From assembly GCF_019059575.1 (NCBI RefSeq), contig NW_024883388.1:30926-94925 (forward strand): DNA of 64,000 bases, written 5' to 3'. Position numbers and translations under genes: made by a program. Each line of letters begins with the position of its first letter. Position 1 is the first letter of the stretch. The notes under the pieces were generated by a model that did no database searches, was not told the origin of the DNA, and saw only the letters and a program-made list of their open reading frames with translations. This document shows, piece after piece, positions 1 to 13,223 of the stretch. The stretch comes from Amphibalanus amphitrite (taxonomy: Eukaryota > Arthropoda > Thecostraca > Balanomorpha > Balanidae).

Positions 1-590
1 GCGCCGGCGGCTCCAGAAAGTCGTCAGGTTTGCGGCGCGTGTGGTCTCCGGCCGGCGGAGGTATGATCGCGTGAGTGACGTCATGGAGCGGCTGGGGTGG
101 TTACAGATTGAAAGCCTGTACAGCTACCACTGTCTGGCACTAGTTAACAAGATGCTTACCACTGCTGAGCCGCAGCAACTTGCTGATAATCTTGTGACAC
201 GAGCGAGTCTTCACGGCAGAGACGTTCGTGGTGGAGAACAGCTAGCTACCCCTGCCATATGTACGGAATCGGGTCGCCGCCGCTTTTTGTACTCCGCAGT
301 GACGGAGTACAACGGGCTTCCTCCAGCACTGCGCAACGTAGGTCAGGCTGCTTTCAAGGCCAGACTGAGAAAGCACCTTCATGAGCGCGAGCAAGTGACG
401 TAAACGGCGGTAAATGTATGCTGAATGTGTTGTCAATTTGTCTGATCCGACTGTGTGAAGTGTGATGCCGCGTGTTTGTTTCATCATCATTGCCCCCCAT
501 TCTGTATCTGACTCGAGCATGTAATAGCCGTATTTTTCCACGGATTTGCCTCACGATGTGAAATAAATAAATAAATAAATAAATATAACG
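1..590 (+). mobile_element. 3' end of a non-LTR retrotransposon (LINE), 5' truncated by window edge
   Basis: The frame is open from the window edge to the stop at 401-403. It gives the typical C-terminal tail of CR1/Jockey/I-group LINE ORF2 proteins: an Arg-rich start, then a segment of the form RVSDVMERLGWLQIE, and near the end NGLPPALRNVGQAAFKARL, which matches the usual 'LP..LR....FK..L' ending. A 3' UTR follows to about 560, then an (AAAT)n tail at 563-583. The reverse transcriptase domain would lie left of the window, so activity cannot be judged. The clade call is an inference from general pattern only. Confidence 0.7.
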
Positions 591-916
591 GGTTTAAATA
601 CAAACGCCCAAAATAAATTGGCAAACGACAGCGACAAAACTGAACGAGGATGGAGTTCGATGCACAGCTGAGATTACTCAGAAGTAGCTAATACATAGAT
701 ACTGACATTTCACGCGACTGGACAGATAATGAAGGATTGTGTCGGACAGTCGTGAAGTCCTACGCTTGTGCGGAGAGGGACATGGACACCTTGGATGACA
801 CTTAGCTTCCGATGAAACCCTTATGTCGTCGAAGAACGAACTTGGTGCGTTTGAAACGTTTCTAAGATATTTCTTTGAGCACACTAAAGTGTTCTTGAAC
901 ACTGAAGGGGATCTTA
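591..916. other. Intergenic, nothing recognised
   Basis: No coding potential, RNA gene or TIR was recognised here. It ends at the TA dinucleotide (915-916) that flanks the next element. Confidence 0.5.
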
Positions 917-1505
917 CAGGGTGACACAAAAAAGCGGTCATCACCAAAATTCGAATAACTTCGGAAGTTTTATTCAGATCATCACCAAACTTCGGCCACT
1001 TTAGGTCACACCTATGTAGCAGACATCCACCAAGTTTCAAGTCTTCACTACGAATACTTTTAGTACAGTGTGTGTTTTACGGACGCTCCACAATGTGCTC
1101 CAGGTGAGCGCCCCGGCGCTGCAGGGCGTAGGCACACCTGCATCCGGCGGGCAAAGTTGCCGATAACCCGATAAGAATAACGTTTCAGGGGTAGCACACC
1201 CCCTGAGCACTGTCTCCAGAGGCCATTGCACTCTGTAAAGTGCACAGCCATCGGGTTATCGACAACTTTGCCCGCCGGATGCAAGTGTGCCTACGCCCTG
1301 CAGCGCCGTGGCGCTCACCTGGAGCACATTGTGGAGCGTCAGTAAAACACACACTGTACTAAAAGTATTCGTAGTGAAGACTTGAAACTTGGTGGATGTA
1401 TGCTACATAGGTGTGACCTTAAGTGGCCGAAGTTTGGTGATGATCTGAATAAAACTTACGAAGTTATTCGAAATTTGGTGATGACCGTTTTTTTGTGTCA
1501 CCCTG
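917..1505. mobile_element. Mariner/Tc1-type fold-back element with TA target duplication
   Basis: The element begins CAGGGTGACACAAAAAA and ends with the reverse complement, giving inverted arms of roughly 200-250 bp each around a short centre near 1190-1250. It is flanked by TA at 915-916 and TA at 1506-1507, the duplication made by the Tc1/mariner superfamily. Decayed coding traces in the arms resemble the C-terminal end of mariner-type transposases, but there is no intact frame. It is a non-autonomous hairpin-forming element. Confidence 0.8.
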
Positions 1506-1507
1506 TA

Positions 1508-4500
1508 CATACAAGTGCTTGAGTGCTGATTCATTATGTCAAATCATTGCTTCCGGTTTACCAACCCCCCCCCCCCCCCGGGATGCGTTCTTGTCCATGG
1601 CATAAGCAGGACATAAGCTCCCTAGCTGGAAGCTGAATAATGAACAGAACAAGGCTGAATATGGACTATCCGACGGCGATGAGCCAGTATTATACCCCAT
1701 ATTATACGGATACACGACAAACGGCCCCGATCGGCTGCGGTAACTGTCATTATTATCCAATCAATAGCGGCCGCGTCCCATCTCCACGACAGAGTATCAG
1801 TTTGCCACTTAGTAGTAACCTGAGAGCCCTTCGGCTTATCAGCTAGGCAGCGCAAACGATCATAGCTGGACCATAGAACAAATCGATTACGTCAACAGCG
1901 GAAGATCATCGCTCGTATGGAAAAGCCATCGCAAGAGACGTTCCCAAAAACCTTTGATGCTGCGATGTTTAGTAATATGGGAAAGCACGCCAGCTTGTGG
2001 AGAATCCTGGGAAAATAATAACGGCAAAAAATTGCGGCAAACAGCAATCGCAACAGCCACGAGAAGCAATCGCTTTGAGGGTGACATTTGGATAATAAAT
2101 TAACCTGTTATTTTTTTCAGAATGGCAGAGCCGCAAAGTGTAGTCGGATCAGAACCAACATGTCATCGCAATTATCTAGTTACTGATAAGTAAGCTGAAG
2201 GGCGCATTTAACAAAAAATAAATGAATGAATAAAGTAAAATAAAAAATACGTAAAATGAGTAAATTCAGCTCACGATTACCTAAGCCAAATTTAAAATTG
2301 TAAGTTTAGTCTTATCACTGTGTGAAAGCTACAAAAAAAAAAAAAAAACACCAGCGCCCATCCTAAGACCTAACGGGATCACGTTCACGTAGAAGCGTCC
2401 AGCTTGGGTGACATTTCACTATCGCAGCACCGGCAATGGAAGGCGCTATCGACTCTCTCCCTCCCGCCCGGAGGTTCTGCATCGTCGGCCGCCGGTCTCC
2501 ACTCAAAGGAGCGCAATTAGACCGTATTCGGGCCAGAGTGCCGCCATCCGGGCACTCAGCACCCCATCCCTCCCCCGCCCCTCCTTGCCCCGCCAATGGG
2601 CCCCCAACGAAGAGATTCGGGGCCACCGACCGGCCGGCCCACAGTCGGCTCCAGGCACAACGAACGCAAAGGAAAACGTCGTGCGCTGATGTAGGTAGAC
2701 ACATTGCACGTAACGAAGAACAAAAACAACAGGCGTTCGAAAACATGGAGCATGATGCTATTTATTTGAAGAAAATAATGCAGGTTATGTTTGCTTTTCA
2801 CCCAGTGATGCGGACGCCTTTCAGTAAAGTATGTGAAAGAAATGTGTTAAATGTACCGACCATAGAAAACGCTACTTTAAAATCCCATCTAGTGAACGTG
2901 TGGCGCTATTCAACCCAAAGATACCGTTCGAAGCCCACAATCATCCTCGAATGTGCCACTATTTCAGCCTATTGCTATTCCGAAAGGCGCTCAAATAGAT
3001 AAGCAAGTTCCTTTCTTCTCAGACAGAAAGCAACGAAGCCTGCATTTGCATTGGTTGGTGGCGGAGAATAAAGACGTTGCTTCAGCAGAGACAGGATGCA
3101 AAAGACAGCACTGGTAAACCGGCGCCATTTTTCATTCGCGCTTCCCTGAATTCGAAGCAGTTAAATAACACATCGGAGCTGAAACTGGCAGCGGCCTTTT
3201 CAGCTTAATGGATCAAATTATTAACGGCACCAGCTAAAATTGACTGCTTCAAAAGATGGCATCAACCCAAACGAACCCAATGCACTTGCCACAATAAAAT
3301 ATCACGATATCCCTAACACACTGAGGAGTCCTGTTCCTACCATGCCTGGTAAATATCACTAGCGCTCCGTCACTTACTTTCTATCATATCTGCCGAATGC
3401 GGGGTAACCAGGGTTAGTTTTGCATACGAGTCATACTCGACAAACCAAGCCAGGGGCGGCGCCGTACGTTCGACCAGCTGAGGCCGATAATACCGATGCC
3501 AATGAATATCAGAAATGTAATACATTCTGCAGGCAAATAACCCATCGCAACATTCAGTAGCACCAGGAATAGAAGTAACCGATCCCGATAAAAGCAAAGT
3601 ATTCATGGAATTTACTTAATTCAGGGTATCCGGATTACAAGCTCAGATACCTTGGATTCCACCAGATTCCATGGAGCGACAACAAGGACATCGCTCCCCG
3701 ACCATCCCACTTTTTATGAGCTGCTGGTCAGCCTCCGTTTGCCGCGATGGCCGTAACATTTCCAGCAGTGACACTGACAGGCTCGCTGAGTTCGCCGGTC
3801 TCATCACGCACGGGGCGGGGGCGGGCCGCAGTAACGAGCCGCGGCAGGCCAGCTGACCGGCCAGCACAAATGGCCGCGCGTGCCGCAATGGCCAGCGATC
3901 TATACAGCGCACAAACACAGCTAGCCCGAGGCGGCGGATCCGGTACAGCCTCGGCGCGGTGCCGCAGGCTACGGTCGGGACGCCCGGTGCACAGAATGAG
4001 AGATGGGATACGACGGCGGGCTGGGGCATAAGCGGAGTGGTGATGATTTGAAACAACCATTTGATGAAATGTGGTATTATAATCAAACATCAGGTAGGCA
4101 AGGTAGTCATATAATTACTGCTGTCCAAAAACATGTTTAAAAGTATCAAGTTATATGGAACAAAGTGCACCGCCGGAACATGCGCTCATATAAAAGAAAC
4201 ATACGTCTTTGGCCGGGAAAGTTGTACAATGCACAGCATCAGTGAAAATTGCAATAAAAACTTAATTATGCAATCCATTCACAAGGTGCTCTGCAAATGA
4301 GGACGAAGCATCGCCTTCGGATTTCAGGTGGCTTTGAATTTAAATCACCGCACTTTCTTGCAGCTTATGCATGAAGCTGCGAGTCGGGGCGAAAAATTTC
4401 ATTAAGCTGCTGAGAAAAACCCAGACCTGAGCCGGCTGCTGCTTCCGTCGACTTTACCGTGTCCAAATCGATAGCTTTCAATTTTAGATGAGATATCATA

Positions 4501-7500
4501 TCAAGCTGTGTCGAGAATTCTGGCAAGATATATAAAACACCTGGGACAATATATCACAATAAAATAGTAAGCACTAAGCACTGCCTAGTAAGCAGTGATA
4601 ATCAACATAGACTCTCAATAAGAAGGTGGATAATAAAAAGCAAAATACAAGATAACTAGGAGACACACACTCATCATCTTAAACATTAAAATATGGAATA
4701 CCTATATGTATGGCAACAGCCGAATCCAGCCTAGCGTACAGTAACGACGCGAATTAACGGCAATGACGAGCATGATGAATACGCCGCAACACTCGAAATA
4801 GAAAACACGATTTCCAACTAGCGTGCCACCCGTTCATTCGTGTTCGCTCCACACCAGCTGACACAAATGACGTGTTTTTCTCCGAGTGACGTCATAGGTA
4901 TGATCGGAGAGCCAACGGCAGCGGCGTCACGAAAACATTTCGGGCTAGCGTGGCACAGCGGCAGTCGGGCGTCATTTGGCTCCACTGATCATTAGAAGCC
5001 GATAGAAGAGCAGTCTTTTATGTCGGAGCGGCGAAATTAAAACGGAACCGGAGATGAGACTAGCGGGAGTTTAATGAAACTAGGTTAAACTTGAGACACC
5101 GTTAATAATGAATTCTTAAAAAGCTGGGCGACACGAAATTTTTTAACATCTCCATTCAATTTCATTTTTACCTGATAAAATTCAGTATCATTAAAAATGT
5201 GTCAAGCCGTTTTCCCTAGAACATAAAGGAAAATATATCTCCGTTCAAAATAAGATGAAGCTGAACAAGAATTGGTCAATACATTTTGCGAAGTGAGCTT
5301 TATATAGTCCTGAGCGCCTTCTGCACCTAACCATAACCGCAGTCTACTGAATAGTCGGTACTGGTTAAGAGGACAATACGAGCTTACGTTGCCTTTTTGA
5401 CGACAAAAAAACACATTCCAAGCGCATGTCTCAGCAGATAGTGCCTCGTGCAAAACAAATATTCCCAGAGGACACTCCACCTACGCCGACCTCCAATCAT
5501 ATCCCGTATCGACTCAATAAGCCACACATCATTCAACCAACACCCCAAATCTCCTCGCGTCATTCCGAATCCCCGTCGGCTGGACATCACTGGCGCATGG
5601 CGACAAATGTCCCCAGTCCAGCCGGCGCTGTCCGCTGGCCAGCGGGTGTCGCGCCCCACTCCGACAGTTATGAAGCCGGCAGACCGTGACAGAAGAGCGG
5701 AGCACGGCTCGGTCAGACAGCGGCCAGCCGACCGGAATTCAGATCACGCCGCCGACAACTCGATGGCTGCGACAATCATGGGTATCGAGTGGGTTGCAGC
5801 GTTGGAGTTTGAGTCGTCTGATGTTCGTTCTTTGCATTCATTCAAAGCTCGATGATGGTAGCCAAACGTAAGAACAAGCCTTTGTGATGGGCACAGATCT
5901 GGTGGAAACGCAGGACAAAACTGACCGAATGACCTAAAAAAGACGCCGATAATCAGCACTCACAAGCATGCTCGCATATCTATGCAGAAATGAGCAAGAC
6001 ACATCGACCATGTCATAATGCCAAGTAGCCATTTTCACATTGGGCAAATCCATCGGTTACGAATTATAAACTACGTGACCTCAACTAACAGTCGCGTAGT
6101 TGGGCGGACCGAAAGCCCGACTTTATCACTCTCCTAGAAGCGAAGTTCCGTCGGTCGTTGCCCAGGGACCAAAAAAGCAGTGCGATAATTGTGACAGCAC
6201 AAACAAAACGCCGTTTTATTTTGGGCCGCACAGCCGTCGGTCCGCCTCCGTCGTCACTGCAGCAATAAGGCGCCGTCTGGTCCCTAAGGGTCACTTTACA
6301 GCTTCCCACTGAGAGTGGGTGGCCTTATTGGAGCGCTCAGCCCGCGGGCGTCGGCGTCCGCTGTGCCACGAGGAGGAGCTGTAAAGCTCCAATGCATTTC
6401 GCTCCACGGCTGGAAACTCTACAATTCCACCAGGAATGACACCCAAATGTTTCCAGTTTAACGTCGTTGTAGATATTTAGGAGCGCGGAATTAAATAAAC
6501 GGACACGATGAATGGTCGAAATGGTTTTATCTGAGCCCGTTTACCACCGAAAAGCATACATACATGACAAACTTTCATTAATACCGTTCCTTGATATAGA
6601 CATTAAGGACCATGAGCCGTGGACGCCGAGCGAAAAGAACCGACATTAATGCATGATCCTAATGACACCAGCCTAGTTTCCGTTCTATTGATCCTTTCCG
6701 GACGTCTAACGGCCTGCCGGCACGCACGGCGCAATGGTGCACCCTCCAGTCTGGTCAAATGACCAGAACCGCCGACCAGCACCCATGGGTCGGCGACCGG
6801 CACCCACGGGTCGGCGACCGGTATCCACGGGTCGGCGACCGGTATCCATGCGTCGCCCACCTGCATCCATCTACCTCTGTTCCATGTTGCGTCAGTGGTC
6901 GACAAACATGTCGCAAAAGCTGAAACGCAGCGAGGTTGCGATGATTCCATGACACTGCACTGGCACGGTGATATGCAGGCATGCGACCAGAAAATTCGCT
7001 CTACAAATAGAAGATGAACCTTAAGCCTTCTAACAACGTAGCGTCGACGTAATGCGCCGTAGTACACCGTCAAGTAAAATATGCAGCAGGATTGTTGAAT
7101 TGTTTGGACAAGTCGATGCAGGTGGCTCCCCACAGCCCACGCAATATCTTTTTCCAGCATTTTTTTTTTTTTTGTGTGTGTGTGAAGTTCACATCGACCG
7201 CACCCCCTAGAGTGTGGTACGCCATCCGACCATTGCAACCGAGGTGGTAAATCACCTGACGCCATCACTTCAGTTGCAAACCACTATTATCGTACCACCA
7301 TCGACCGCAACGGCACCGTCACCTGCAGACGGTGCCGGATGGAACTTCAGCCGATGGAACGGTAAGTCTTAGGCGCGAGAAATAGTACGTACCTAGCAGC
7401 CAATGGATAGCGACAGTGTAACGCCTTCCACGCAGCCTTTCATGACAAAAAAAGTCCGCAATATATATATTCATGCACACGTCTTCGTCACCATCTGAAT

Positions 7501-7950
7501 TTTCGATAAAACAACGCAACTCAAATGTTTGATATTTCAAACTCCGCCATTGAAAATCCATACTCGCTTTCACATTTCACAGTCTTATTTAAGTCAACGT
7601 CAAAGCCACGTGTCATCTCAGAGATCAAAGTTCAAAACTTCCAGGCGATCCGGCAATCACGCTTCTCTGTCAATCAGCGTTACCGAGTTACGGCAATCAC
7701 AAATCACGACATCGATTGTTCAAGGAGCAACATACAGGAGTGGTTTTGGTATTGGAGGCGCAGCACTGGATGTCCTTGTCCATGTCTATAAGGTAGATGT
7801 AACCATTCCCTATCACACGGAACAAAAAGAAGCATAAACCTCTGGGCACCGCACCGACAACCAACCCAAACTCCTACTAGCCCCCAAGTCCCACCACGGC
7901 ATCATCTCCTGCCACCTGTCGGCCTGAAACGTTACTAGAAGTGCACTTAC
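1508..7950. other. Long gene-poor stretch with simple repeats and GC-rich patches
   Basis: No convincing gene was found. Visible items are a poly-C run at about 1566-1580, poly-A near 2333-2348, a GC-rich and CpG-rich patch at about 3740-4030, a second GC-rich patch at about 5560-5760, and a poly-T run followed by TG repeats at 7158-7184. The open frames over the GC-rich patches lack recognisable domains. The CpG-rich patches could be promoters of genes whose exons I cannot identify. Confidence 0.4.
6772..6870. repeat. Minisatellite, about 24-bp unit
   Basis: Four or so degenerate copies of a unit built on GGGTCGGCGACCGG plus a CACCCA/TATCCA spacer. Read on the minus strand they give a WxPVADP-like peptide repeat, which explains the open frame there. 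Nothing else supports a gene. Confidence 0.75.
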
Positions 7951-8061
7951 CCGACGCGGTTCTTGTAGAGGCGCCTGTCGTCACCGTCCTGGTCCGTGTC
8001 ACTGCTCGAGTCGCGGTAACTGTTGTAGCCTCTGCGCGATTCCATGCCTCGCTAACGGTGC
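7951..8061 (-). CDS. Putative exon with start codon of an unidentified gene
   Basis: On the minus strand an acceptor-like CTCTGCAG precedes position 8061 and a strong donor GTAAGT follows position 7951. An ATG at 8045-8043 opens a frame, with an in-frame TAG just upstream, that runs 31 codons into the donor. The peptide starts MESRRGYNSYRDSSSDTDQD and continues with acidic and then basic residues, so it is polar, Ser/Asp-rich and probably disordered. The exon would join downstream (lower-coordinate) exons that I could not find. It could be a spurious pairing of splice-like sites, but codon choice and the clean junctions make it better than the other open frames nearby. Function unknown. Confidence 0.4.
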
Positions 8062-9585
8062 CTGCAGAGACGAACGGGACGGGTCACTTATCAGTGTCAC
8101 TAGAGGACACAACAGTGTTACATTTTTCAGACTTTTTGGTGGCAAATCACACCTAATCGGGAAAATATTTTCATTCCTAAAATATGAATGACCGACTTAA
8201 CTTCATCTCTGAAAAGAGTTTCATGTATTCCCAACAGCCAGTTCACATGTCACTTGACAGTTGATGCACCCACATCCTTTTGTTCCACACCCTGACAAGA
8301 TCCTGACATGAAATCCTGGTTTATCAGTTGGCATAAAAATTGGCATTACACCATTTTGTAAAAATAGTTCAGTTATTTACTTTCTTTTTTCTCATCCTAG
8401 GATTTTTTTTTTCTTCATCGGCACATCCAACCAATATCCAATTTTAGAACACTGCGACACAAGGATCAAATAAACCACCAAGAGAGCAGCTTTTGCATTG
8501 CTTCTTGGATACTGTGATCCTAAAAGGCAGTGTATAACACAGGAGGTGCTTTATAACTGGTAATAATCAAACAACCATTTGTATCGCCCTGAGGCCTCTT
8601 GCACCAAACTACCTAGCTAGGTAAAATCGAAAAACCGGTTTCAGAATAAGGTAATCTAACGGTGGTAAATTTGTTTGCAATAGCCCAATACCAAATCCTA
8701 CAGGTGCTTGGTAAATTTTTCACGATAATTGTCACATTTGAGTCTTGGATTGGGTACACAATGCAAAATAATCCAAGCATTGGTGCAAGAGGATTTTGGT
8801 GCAAGAGGCCTCTGATCTCATATCTTATCACAGGAGTTATTATAGTCCTGCAATATGGTTAGCAATGCCTGATGTCTTGTTGGTATGCAAATGAAACAAG
8901 TAAAATTATAGTAACATGGAACAGAAATGAAATACCTACAAGAGAAACTATCTCAAGGCATGCATCCCATTGCACTTTCTACTACAGTCTCTTCATTTGA
9001 ATTGCAAACACACATCAATGTTTGTCATTTTGATCAACGAATTACATTGCAACAGGTGTGGCAAGTATCCTAAATTATTTATCACATCATATTATCATCA
9101 TATTAATGACAAATTAGTATATTATATATGAGCCTAGTATATGCCTATGCTAAAGATAGTTTACTTTTTGCCACATCTGAAGCTATTAAAGAGCTACCCT
9201 AGAGAAGCTCATCTTGTTCAGATTCATTTGTTCTTATATAATTATTGTTAAATGCAGGAAAAAACCTTTTCACAACAATATGTACAATGCTCAAAATAAT
9301 TGATCAAACAGTCAAGTGTTTGAATAAAAATTACCAAAAATTGTTATTTCTCCAGTTAATACTTTTGAAACTTAAGCTCACACATCAAACCAGGCAGTAG
9401 GCATGTACCTGACTAAATTTATTTGAACTTCCCAGCACCAGTAGCGGCGGAACACCTTCAATTAAAGGGGGACACTGGCGACGTTTGGTCCCATTCTTTC
9501 CATGCAACGCCCATACGGCCAATGTTAAAATGCCCAAATCAAGAGGGCACAGTGCCCCCCTCCCGTTCTGCTGCCTATGCCCAGC
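8062..9585. other. AT-rich non-coding stretch
   Basis: AT-rich sequence with no gene, RNA gene or clear TIR element recognised. It ends at the ACCT duplication (9586-9589) of the next element. If the exon at 7951-8061 is real, this would contain the 5' intron or UTR of that gene. Confidence 0.4.
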
Positions 9586-9589
9586 ACCT

Positions 9590-11108
9590 CAGTAGGCGGA
9601 ACTATGGTCAAGCGTACCCATTTTCGGGAACGCATTTTCGTTCCCATGTTTGGGAACGATAAACCCAAATATGGGAACGCCATGTAGGCATTATTTAAAA
9701 CAAGAAAAAGAACCGTTAAATGACGTCCAAAAAATATAAAACGATCGTGAACCGCCTGATATTTGTCTCAATATTGTTGGGAAAGAGTTTGATATTGTAA
9801 GGCCCATCGTAGTTTCAAATCGTTCCCCTATTTCTAAAGCAGTCCATCATCCGGGCCGCGAGCCCAAATTTGGGAACGCTCTCGTACACTGGCGCTGCAA
9901 GCGTTCCTTATTATGGGAACGGCGTACCCAAAATTGGGAACGATTTCACCGACGCCTTTCAGGGGCTCTTTTCATTAACAAGCATCACGCCCAACGCCGC
10001 AAATTATTGTTAACGCAACAATCATCAGATGACCTTTCCGGCAAGACCGTCGCATGTTTCGCCCGGTCTTCTGCGCTTTTATTCCCGTCGATCTCGCAGC
10101 GGGCACGCCCCCCTCTGCAGGATTACGTAATTCACAACGCTCAGCGATGTTCAACAAGGTCTTCCATACCTATATCCACCGTCCGCGCTGAGGGTGGAGA
10201 CATGTCAAGCACCTGTCTGTTTATCACCGATAGTTGACGAGTACAAGGAAGTATCCAAAAATGGGAACGCTGAATATGTTACACCCTCAAAACACCTAGT
10301 CCCAATGAAAATCTAGTTTTTTCCTTTCTTGATGAGTGTTAGTGGCAAAAGGCCTGGTAGGATGGGCACGAGGAATTATCGAAATCACCATAAAAATTAT
10401 AAATAAGCCACACAGAGCGAGCTATATAAGAGAAATTCCCCCAAAACGATCACGCTTAGAAACACGGAAGACAAAAACCACGCTCATGACGCTCCTTATA
10501 AAACAACTCTAAACAGCTAGCATCCAAATAAAATATGTCTTTCCGGGATGATAAAATACAGCTGGATAATTTTCAACCGCTTAAACTGAGTTTACAACAG
10601 TAGCTCGGTAAATTCACTCACGTTCCACGCGGTCGTCCGCCCCGACACAAAAGTCAACAATATTACCTCGGGGCCTTCCGCGTCTTCGCTTGCATTTGTC
10701 AGCATCTGGTGCCGATAGTATGAAAGTTCATAACCAGGCGAAATTTATTATACTTTACCTCAAACTAAAAAATGCTTCATTTTCCTTAAAATTGCATGTT
10801 AAATGTCGTATAACCCATATTTCCACCATTCTGTCATTTTCAAAAAATAATTAAAAATATCATTCCACGGTCAATTTCCTTGTTCCACGGTCATATTAAA
10901 GATAACTTTATGGAGATTTAGTAGATACTTAAATCAGCGTGCACTTTTTTGAGACGTGATGCACTTTTGAGTTTTAGTGGGAGAACGGCCGAAAAATTGC
11001 CTTCCGTTCTCATAAATGGGAACGCCCGTTCCCATATTTGGGAACTCCGTTCCCAAAAATGGGGACGTTCCTATATTTGGGTACTCATGACCATAGTTCC
11101 GCCTACTG
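9590..11108. mobile_element. 1.5-kb TIR element, copy A (CAGTAGGCGG ends)
   Basis: It begins CAGTAGGCGGAACTATGGTC and ends with the reverse complement. ACCT flanks it on both sides (9586-9589 and 11109-11112), a 4-bp target duplication. Many palindromic sites of the type GTTCCCAAATTTGGGAAC or variants lie near both ends, as expected for transposase-binding sites. A second copy in opposite orientation lies at 54972-56493. No transposase frame is present. A 4-bp duplication fits Chapaev/CMC-like or Academ-like families, but I cannot decide between them. One short frame of 60 codons (10157-9975, minus) is conserved between the two copies. Confidence 0.9.
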
Positions 11109-11112
11109 ACCT

Positions 11113-11682
11113 ATTAAGGAGAAAATCAAAAACAAGAGCTTAAAAACAAAATAAATTGAAATGATGCTTGAGTTGAAAATCTTTTAACTATGAGAGCAAA
11201 CTTAGTTCAAAATTGTACACTTAAAATATGTGTCTCAAATGCAGAATCAGCAAATTATATTGTCTTACTCCAAATAGTAAGGAAAATCAATCAGTAAGAT
11301 GTCAATGTCAGCGAACAGAGTTCCGAGCCTCTAAACGACACTAGTGCCCAAGCCCCAACATGTCAGCCGCCAAACAATTGAAATGAAATGCTTGATGGTT
11401 GTGGATGTGCACCAGAAACGTATCTTACTAAAAGACAGCCTGTGCACTAGAAATGTACCTTGAATGCGCTATTAACTAATATCAAAATGAGGTCACAACG
11501 GCGACGCAATGAATGAGTCATTTCAATTTCCAAGCTGAAGCTGACGATGGACATTTGAACATTGACATCATCGGAATTTTAGCAACCTACCTAAAGCTTT
11601 ATTTTCTTATCTTGCATAATGTTGATCAACGATCCACGACACACGCGACGGAAATTAACCAATTTCTTCGCAAACTCGCACG
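11113..11682. other. Spacer between two transposons
   Basis: AT-rich with short open frames that lack any recognised domain. It ends at the 10-bp word AGGCCATTGT (11683-11692), which recurs to the right of the giant element. Confidence 0.4.
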
Positions 11683-11749
11683 AGGCCATTGTCCGACTGC
11701 TGTCAATTTAGCAGCAGTTTGATTATCCAACTACAGTTTGATATTCAGG

Positions 11750-12735
11750 GTGCGTCGATTTCGCCTAAACTTGCCCCAGGGACCAAGTCTGACACGCTGA
11801 GCACGAATCTCGTGTCAGAAATCCGCTATTCTCAACCGATCACCCAAATTTACCGTTTTTGAGTTCGTCCATCTACAGATTGACAAACTCCAGGGGCCAT
11901 CAATTTCGCCCAAAAATGGGTCTAAGGGACCAAGTGTGACACGCTGAGCACGAATCTGGTGTCAGAAATCCGCTATTTTCAACCGATCACCCAAATTTAC
12001 CGTTTTTGAGTTCGTCCATCTACAGATTGACAAACTCCAGGGGCCATCGATTTGGCTCAAAAATGGGTCTAGGGGACCAAGTCTGACACGCTGAGCACGA
12101 ATCTGGTGTCAGAAAGCAGCTATTCTCAACTGATCACCCAAATTTACCGTTTTTGAGTTCGTCCATCTACAGATTGACAAACTCCAGGGGCCATCAATTT
12201 CGCCCAAAAATGGGTCTAGGGGACCAAGTCTGACACGCTGAGCACGAATCTGGTGTCAGAAATCCGCTACTCTCAACCGATCACCCAAATTTACCGTTTT
12301 TGAGTTCGTCCATCTACAGATTGACAAACTCCAGGTGCCATCGATTTTGCCCAAAAATGAGTCTAAGGGACCAAGTCTGACACGCTGAACACGAATCAGG
12401 TGTCAGAAATCCGCTATTCTCAACCGATCACCCAAATTTACCGTTTTTGAGTTCGTCCATCTACAGATTGACAAACTCCAGGGGCCATCGATTTTGCCCA
12501 AAAACGAGTCTAGGGGACCAAGTCTGACACGCTGAGCACGAATCTGGTGTCAGAAATCCGCTATTCTCAACCGATCACCCAAATTTACCGTTTTTGAGTT
12601 CGTCCATCTACAGATTGACAAGCTCCAGGGCCCCATCAATTTCGCCCAAAAATGGGTCTAGGGGACCAAGTCTGACACGCTGAGCACGAATCTCGTGTCA
12701 GAAATCCGCTAGTCTCAACCGATCTCCCAAATTTA
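11750..12735 (+). repeat. Subterminal satellite, 147-bp unit, about 7 copies
   Basis: Each unit contains the landmarks GACCAAGTCTGACACGCTGA, CCGCTATTCTCAACCGATCA, CCGTTTTTGAGTTCGTCCAT and ACAAACTCCAGGGGCCAT. The period counted between GACC landmarks (11928, 12075, 12222) is 147 bp. Units differ by a few substitutions. There are no spacers of independent sequence, so this is a tandem satellite and not a CRISPR-type array. Confidence 0.95.
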
Positions 12736-12910
12736 AATTAGGGAGGCAAAGAGAAAAAGGCAAAGAGAAAAAGTGCTGCCGGTGGCGTCAATCGTCATGT
12801 AGCGCCATGACTTGAAACAGGGCCCGGTAGTATCAAAGAATAGATTCAGGGTAGTAGGGCGTATAGGTACATCAACATGCGTGATGCTAAATGCACTTAC
12901 ATACCTAAGT

Positions 12911-13013
12911 CCCAGTAAACATGCTGACGTCGGCCCGACGTCGGCAAACATCGGGGTGACGTCGGCATCTCGGCATCGGCATGCTGATGTTCGGAACACG
13001 CATTCTCGGGTAA
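12911..13013 (+). repeat. GACGTCGG-rich palindromic segment in the left arm
   Basis: Starts CCCAGTAAACATGCTGACGT and carries several GACGTCGG words. The same block lies inverted in the right arm at about 39668-39763, and a free-standing relative is at 15228-15467. It looks like an old MITE carried inside both arms. Confidence 0.75.
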
Positions 13014-13223
13014 ACACCACGGCTCAGCTATCTAATGTATTGATCTGCGCACATCGGCTCATTACACACTAATACCCTGACTGCCCATCAGGCCGGACCT
13101 CTTGTCCACTAGCCCATCCCAGAGCTCCTCTCGGCGAGCCAACCGCTCAGCCCCGAGGTCCCACCCGCCGAGCCACCCGCTCAGCTCTTATACGGCCTTG
13201 CCGCTCAGCGACTGCCGCCGCCG

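Noticed and set aside
3643..4090. Overlapping 94-147-codon frames in a GC-rich patch
   Set aside because: Several frames are open because of base composition; no domains or splice context. A CpG-rich regulatory patch is as likely.
6603..7268. 221-codon minus-strand open frame with WIPVADP repeats
   Set aside because: The repeat is the translation of a 24-bp minisatellite; the rest has no domain and crosses a poly-T tract.
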